Of a stretch of DNA of 64,000 nucleotides, positions 62,671-64,000 are shown piece after piece. Source of the DNA: a virus; the IMG/VR virus record IMGVR_UViG_3300031963_000006, positions 1-64,000 of that record. One strand, 5' to 3'. Positions within the stretch are counted from its first letter, which is position 1; every line of letters starts with the position of its first letter. The notes below the pieces were generated by a model, which did no database searches, was not told where the DNA came from, and saw only the letters and a list, made by a program, of their open reading frames with translations. A program made the translations under genes and the position numbers.

Positions 62671-62871
62671 ATGAAAAAATATATAATATACAATTATGTC
62701 GGGAATGGATTTTGGGGCGGGGAATCTCGAGGATTCCAAGAAGGATTTGTTTATAACGATAAAGTAGAAATATTCGAATCTAAAATTGATGCCGAAAATG
62801 AAATAACTAGCAACATCATATCTAATTATCAAGGAGTATTTGAGGTAATAGAGGTTTTCAGAAATATATAA
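62671..62871 (+). CDS. Small hypothetical protein after the fibre genes
   Basis: 66 residues, starting MKKYIIYNYVGNGFWGGESR and ending FEVIEVFRNI. Aromatic- and Gly-rich N-terminus, acidic helical middle. It starts 2 nt after the fibre stop, so it is expressed with it. Candidate roles include a fibre-assembly chaperone, which is often small and placed just downstream of a fibre gene, but there is no sequence match. No family recognised. Confidence 0.5.
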   Translation: MKKYIIYNYVGNGFWGGESRGFQEGFVYNDKVEIFESKIDAENEITSNIISNYQGVFEVIEVFRNI

Positions 62872-62944
62872 TCAATTTCAAAGATTTATTATTTCCTATT
62901 TAATATTCATATTTAAATTTTATTAAAAAATATAAGATTTAATT

Positions 62945-64000
62945 ATGAACAGAATATTCGTACAAATCGCAAGTTACAGAGACCCTGAGCTCGTCCCAAC
63001 AATTAAAAGTATGTTGGAAAATGCAAAAAAACCAAAAAATTTAAGATTCGGTATTGCTCGTCAATTTCACCCTGAGGACGGTTTTGATGACCTTTCAGAA
63101 TGGAAAAAAGATAAAAGATTTAGAGTTTTAGATATTCCTCATATGGATTCTGAAGGAGTTTGTTGGGCAAGAAATTTAACTCAACAATTGTACGAAGGTG
63201 AAGAATATACAATGCAAATCGATTCACATATGAGGTTTGAAAAGGATTGGGATGTTGAGTTTATTTCAATGATTAAACAACTTCAAAAAGATGGTTACCC
63301 AAAACCATTATTGACAGGTTACGTTTCATCTTTTGACCCTGATAATGACCCACAAGGTCGCGTTAGAGAACCATGGAGAATGGTATTTGACCGTTTTATT
63401 CCTGAAGGGGCAGTATTCTTTTTACCAGAATCAATTCCTGGATGGCAGATGATGACAAAACCAATTCCGGCTCGTTTCTATTCGGCTCACTTCTGTTTTA
63501 CACTAGGAGCGTTTAGTGAAGAAGTTCAACATGACCCTGATTTTTATTTCCACGGAGAAGAGATTTCGATAGCCGCAAGAGCGTATACCTGGGGTTATGA
63601 TTTATTCCACCCTCATAAAGTTCTTGTATGGCATGAATATACTCGTAAAGGTAGAGTTAAACAGTGGGATGATGTTAGAGATTGGGGTAAGAAAAATGAC
63701 TACTGTCACAAAAAGAATCGCTCATTGTTTGGAATGGATGATGAAGGAGAGATGGACCATGGTAAATATGGATTTGGTCCAATCAGAAGTTTAAGAGATT
63801 ATGAAAAATATTCAGGTTTGTTATTCTCAAAAAGAGCAGTACAACAATACACTTTAGATAAAGAATATCCACCAAATCCATATAACTACGCAAGTGAAGA
63901 AGAATGGATGAACGATTTTGCGGCAATATTCAAGCACTGTATTGATGTTGGTTATTCTCAAGTACCTGAAACTGACTATGAATTTTGGGTAGTTGCTTTC
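62945..64000 (+). CDS. GT60-type polypeptide N-acetylglucosaminyltransferase-like (3' partial)
   Basis: 352 residues are visible and no stop occurs before the window ends. The start MNRIFVQIASYRDPELVPTI matches the GT60 opening (IF..IASYRDPEL..TI). Further on, the donor site is recognisable: CWARNLTQQLYEGEEYTMQI then DSHMRFEKDWD (Asp93-Ser-His95), plus RFYSAHFCFTLGAFSEEVQH and FYFHGEEISIAARAYTWGYD. GT60 includes Skp1 GnT1, which adds alpha-GlcNAc to hydroxyproline, and a Trypanosoma cruzi enzyme that adds alpha-GlcNAc to Thr of mucins. It lies just downstream of the fibre genes, separated by 73 nt containing a TATTTA and an ATAAGATTTAATT stretch. The substrate here is not proven. Confidence 0.8.
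   Translation, partial: MNRIFVQIASYRDPELVPTIKSMLENAKKPKNLRFGIARQFHPEDGFDDLSEWKKDKRFRVLDIPHMDSEGVCWARNLTQQLYEGEEYTMQIDSHMRFEKDWDVEFISMIKQLQKDGYPKPLLTGYVSSFDPDNDPQGRVREPWRMVFDRFIPEGAVFFLPESIPGWQMMTKPIPARFYSAHFCFTLGAFSEEVQHDPDFYFHGEEISIAARAYTWGYDLFHPHKVLVWHEYTRKGRVKQWDDVRDWGKKNDYCHKKNRSLFGMDDEGEMDHGKYGFGPIRSLRDYEKYSGLLFSKRAVQQYTLDKEYPPNPYNYASEEEWMNDFAAIFKHCIDVGYSQVPETDYEFWVVAF

Noticed and set aside
1-64000. tRNA genes, integrase, attachment sites or insertion sequences.
   Set aside because: None recognised on either strand by eye; no cloverleaf-type sequence or transposase motif was found.

Overview
The window reads as part of the genome of a large, low-GC, T4-like (contractile-tailed) bacteriophage. 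Evidence for a phage: a gp55-like late sigma factor, a PhoH ATPase, a dUTPase, a probable baseplate hub/spike protein, several fibre proteins, dense packing with 1- and 4-nt gene overlaps, and no ribosomal or housekeeping genes. The host is probably a member of the Bacteroidota. This is inferred from a TTG-N19-TAnnTTTG promoter near 3354-3383, A-rich rather than GGAGG-type leaders, and overall AT richness. No gap longer than about 100 bp lacks a gene, except 35939-36078, which holds a 36-codon ORF.

Layout. 1-1570 (+): end of a Pro/Thr-rich structural protein, a beta-propeller protein and a small protein. 1577-4817: small proteins, several with an LTE-containing amphipathic tag, plus a nested spanin-like gene pair (2582-3350). 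4820-12001 (-): two peptidoglycan-binding-like proteins and a structural/baseplate block. 12027-26300 (-): one long, tightly coupled run containing the late sigma factor, PhoH, dUTPase, a 3'-5' exonuclease and a large sugar block. The sugar block has GDP-mannose 4,6-dehydratase, a ColD-type dehydratase with His in place of the PLP lysine, a GDP-fucose/colitose synthase-like reductase, a GT11 transferase, a Fringe/GT31-like transferase, GT2- and GT4-like transferases and others. 26357-26384 is a terminator. 26392-28984 (-): small virion-type proteins. 29035-62871 (mostly +): very large modular surface or tail proteins. At 62945 a GT60-type polypeptide GlcNAc-transferase-like gene begins and runs off the end.

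The most striking feature is the combination. At least seven giant surface proteins are joined by long Pro/Thr-rich (TPTxTxTPT) linkers that resemble mucin domains. The same window encodes a nucleotide-sugar pathway, GT31-like, GT11-like and GT60-like transferases, and a 2-oxoglutarate/Fe(II) oxygenase of prolyl-hydroxylase type. The set resembles the enzymes that build the Fuc-Gal-GlcNAc-O-hydroxyproline glycan on eukaryotic Skp1, or mucin O-glycans. I infer, but cannot prove, that the phage glycosylates its own Pro/Thr-rich spikes, perhaps with colitose. Three consecutive spike genes also carry complete metzincin zinc-protease motifs (HExxHxxGxxH plus Met-turn), each with a conserved upstream Cys.

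Regulation. Most intergenic spaces contain a (G/A)TATTTAT octamer, often 11-16 nt before the start codon. This is a plausible late promoter for the gp55-like sigma encoded at 12027-12779. A second shared sequence, GTCGTATAYTT, lies before 3402 and before 26300.
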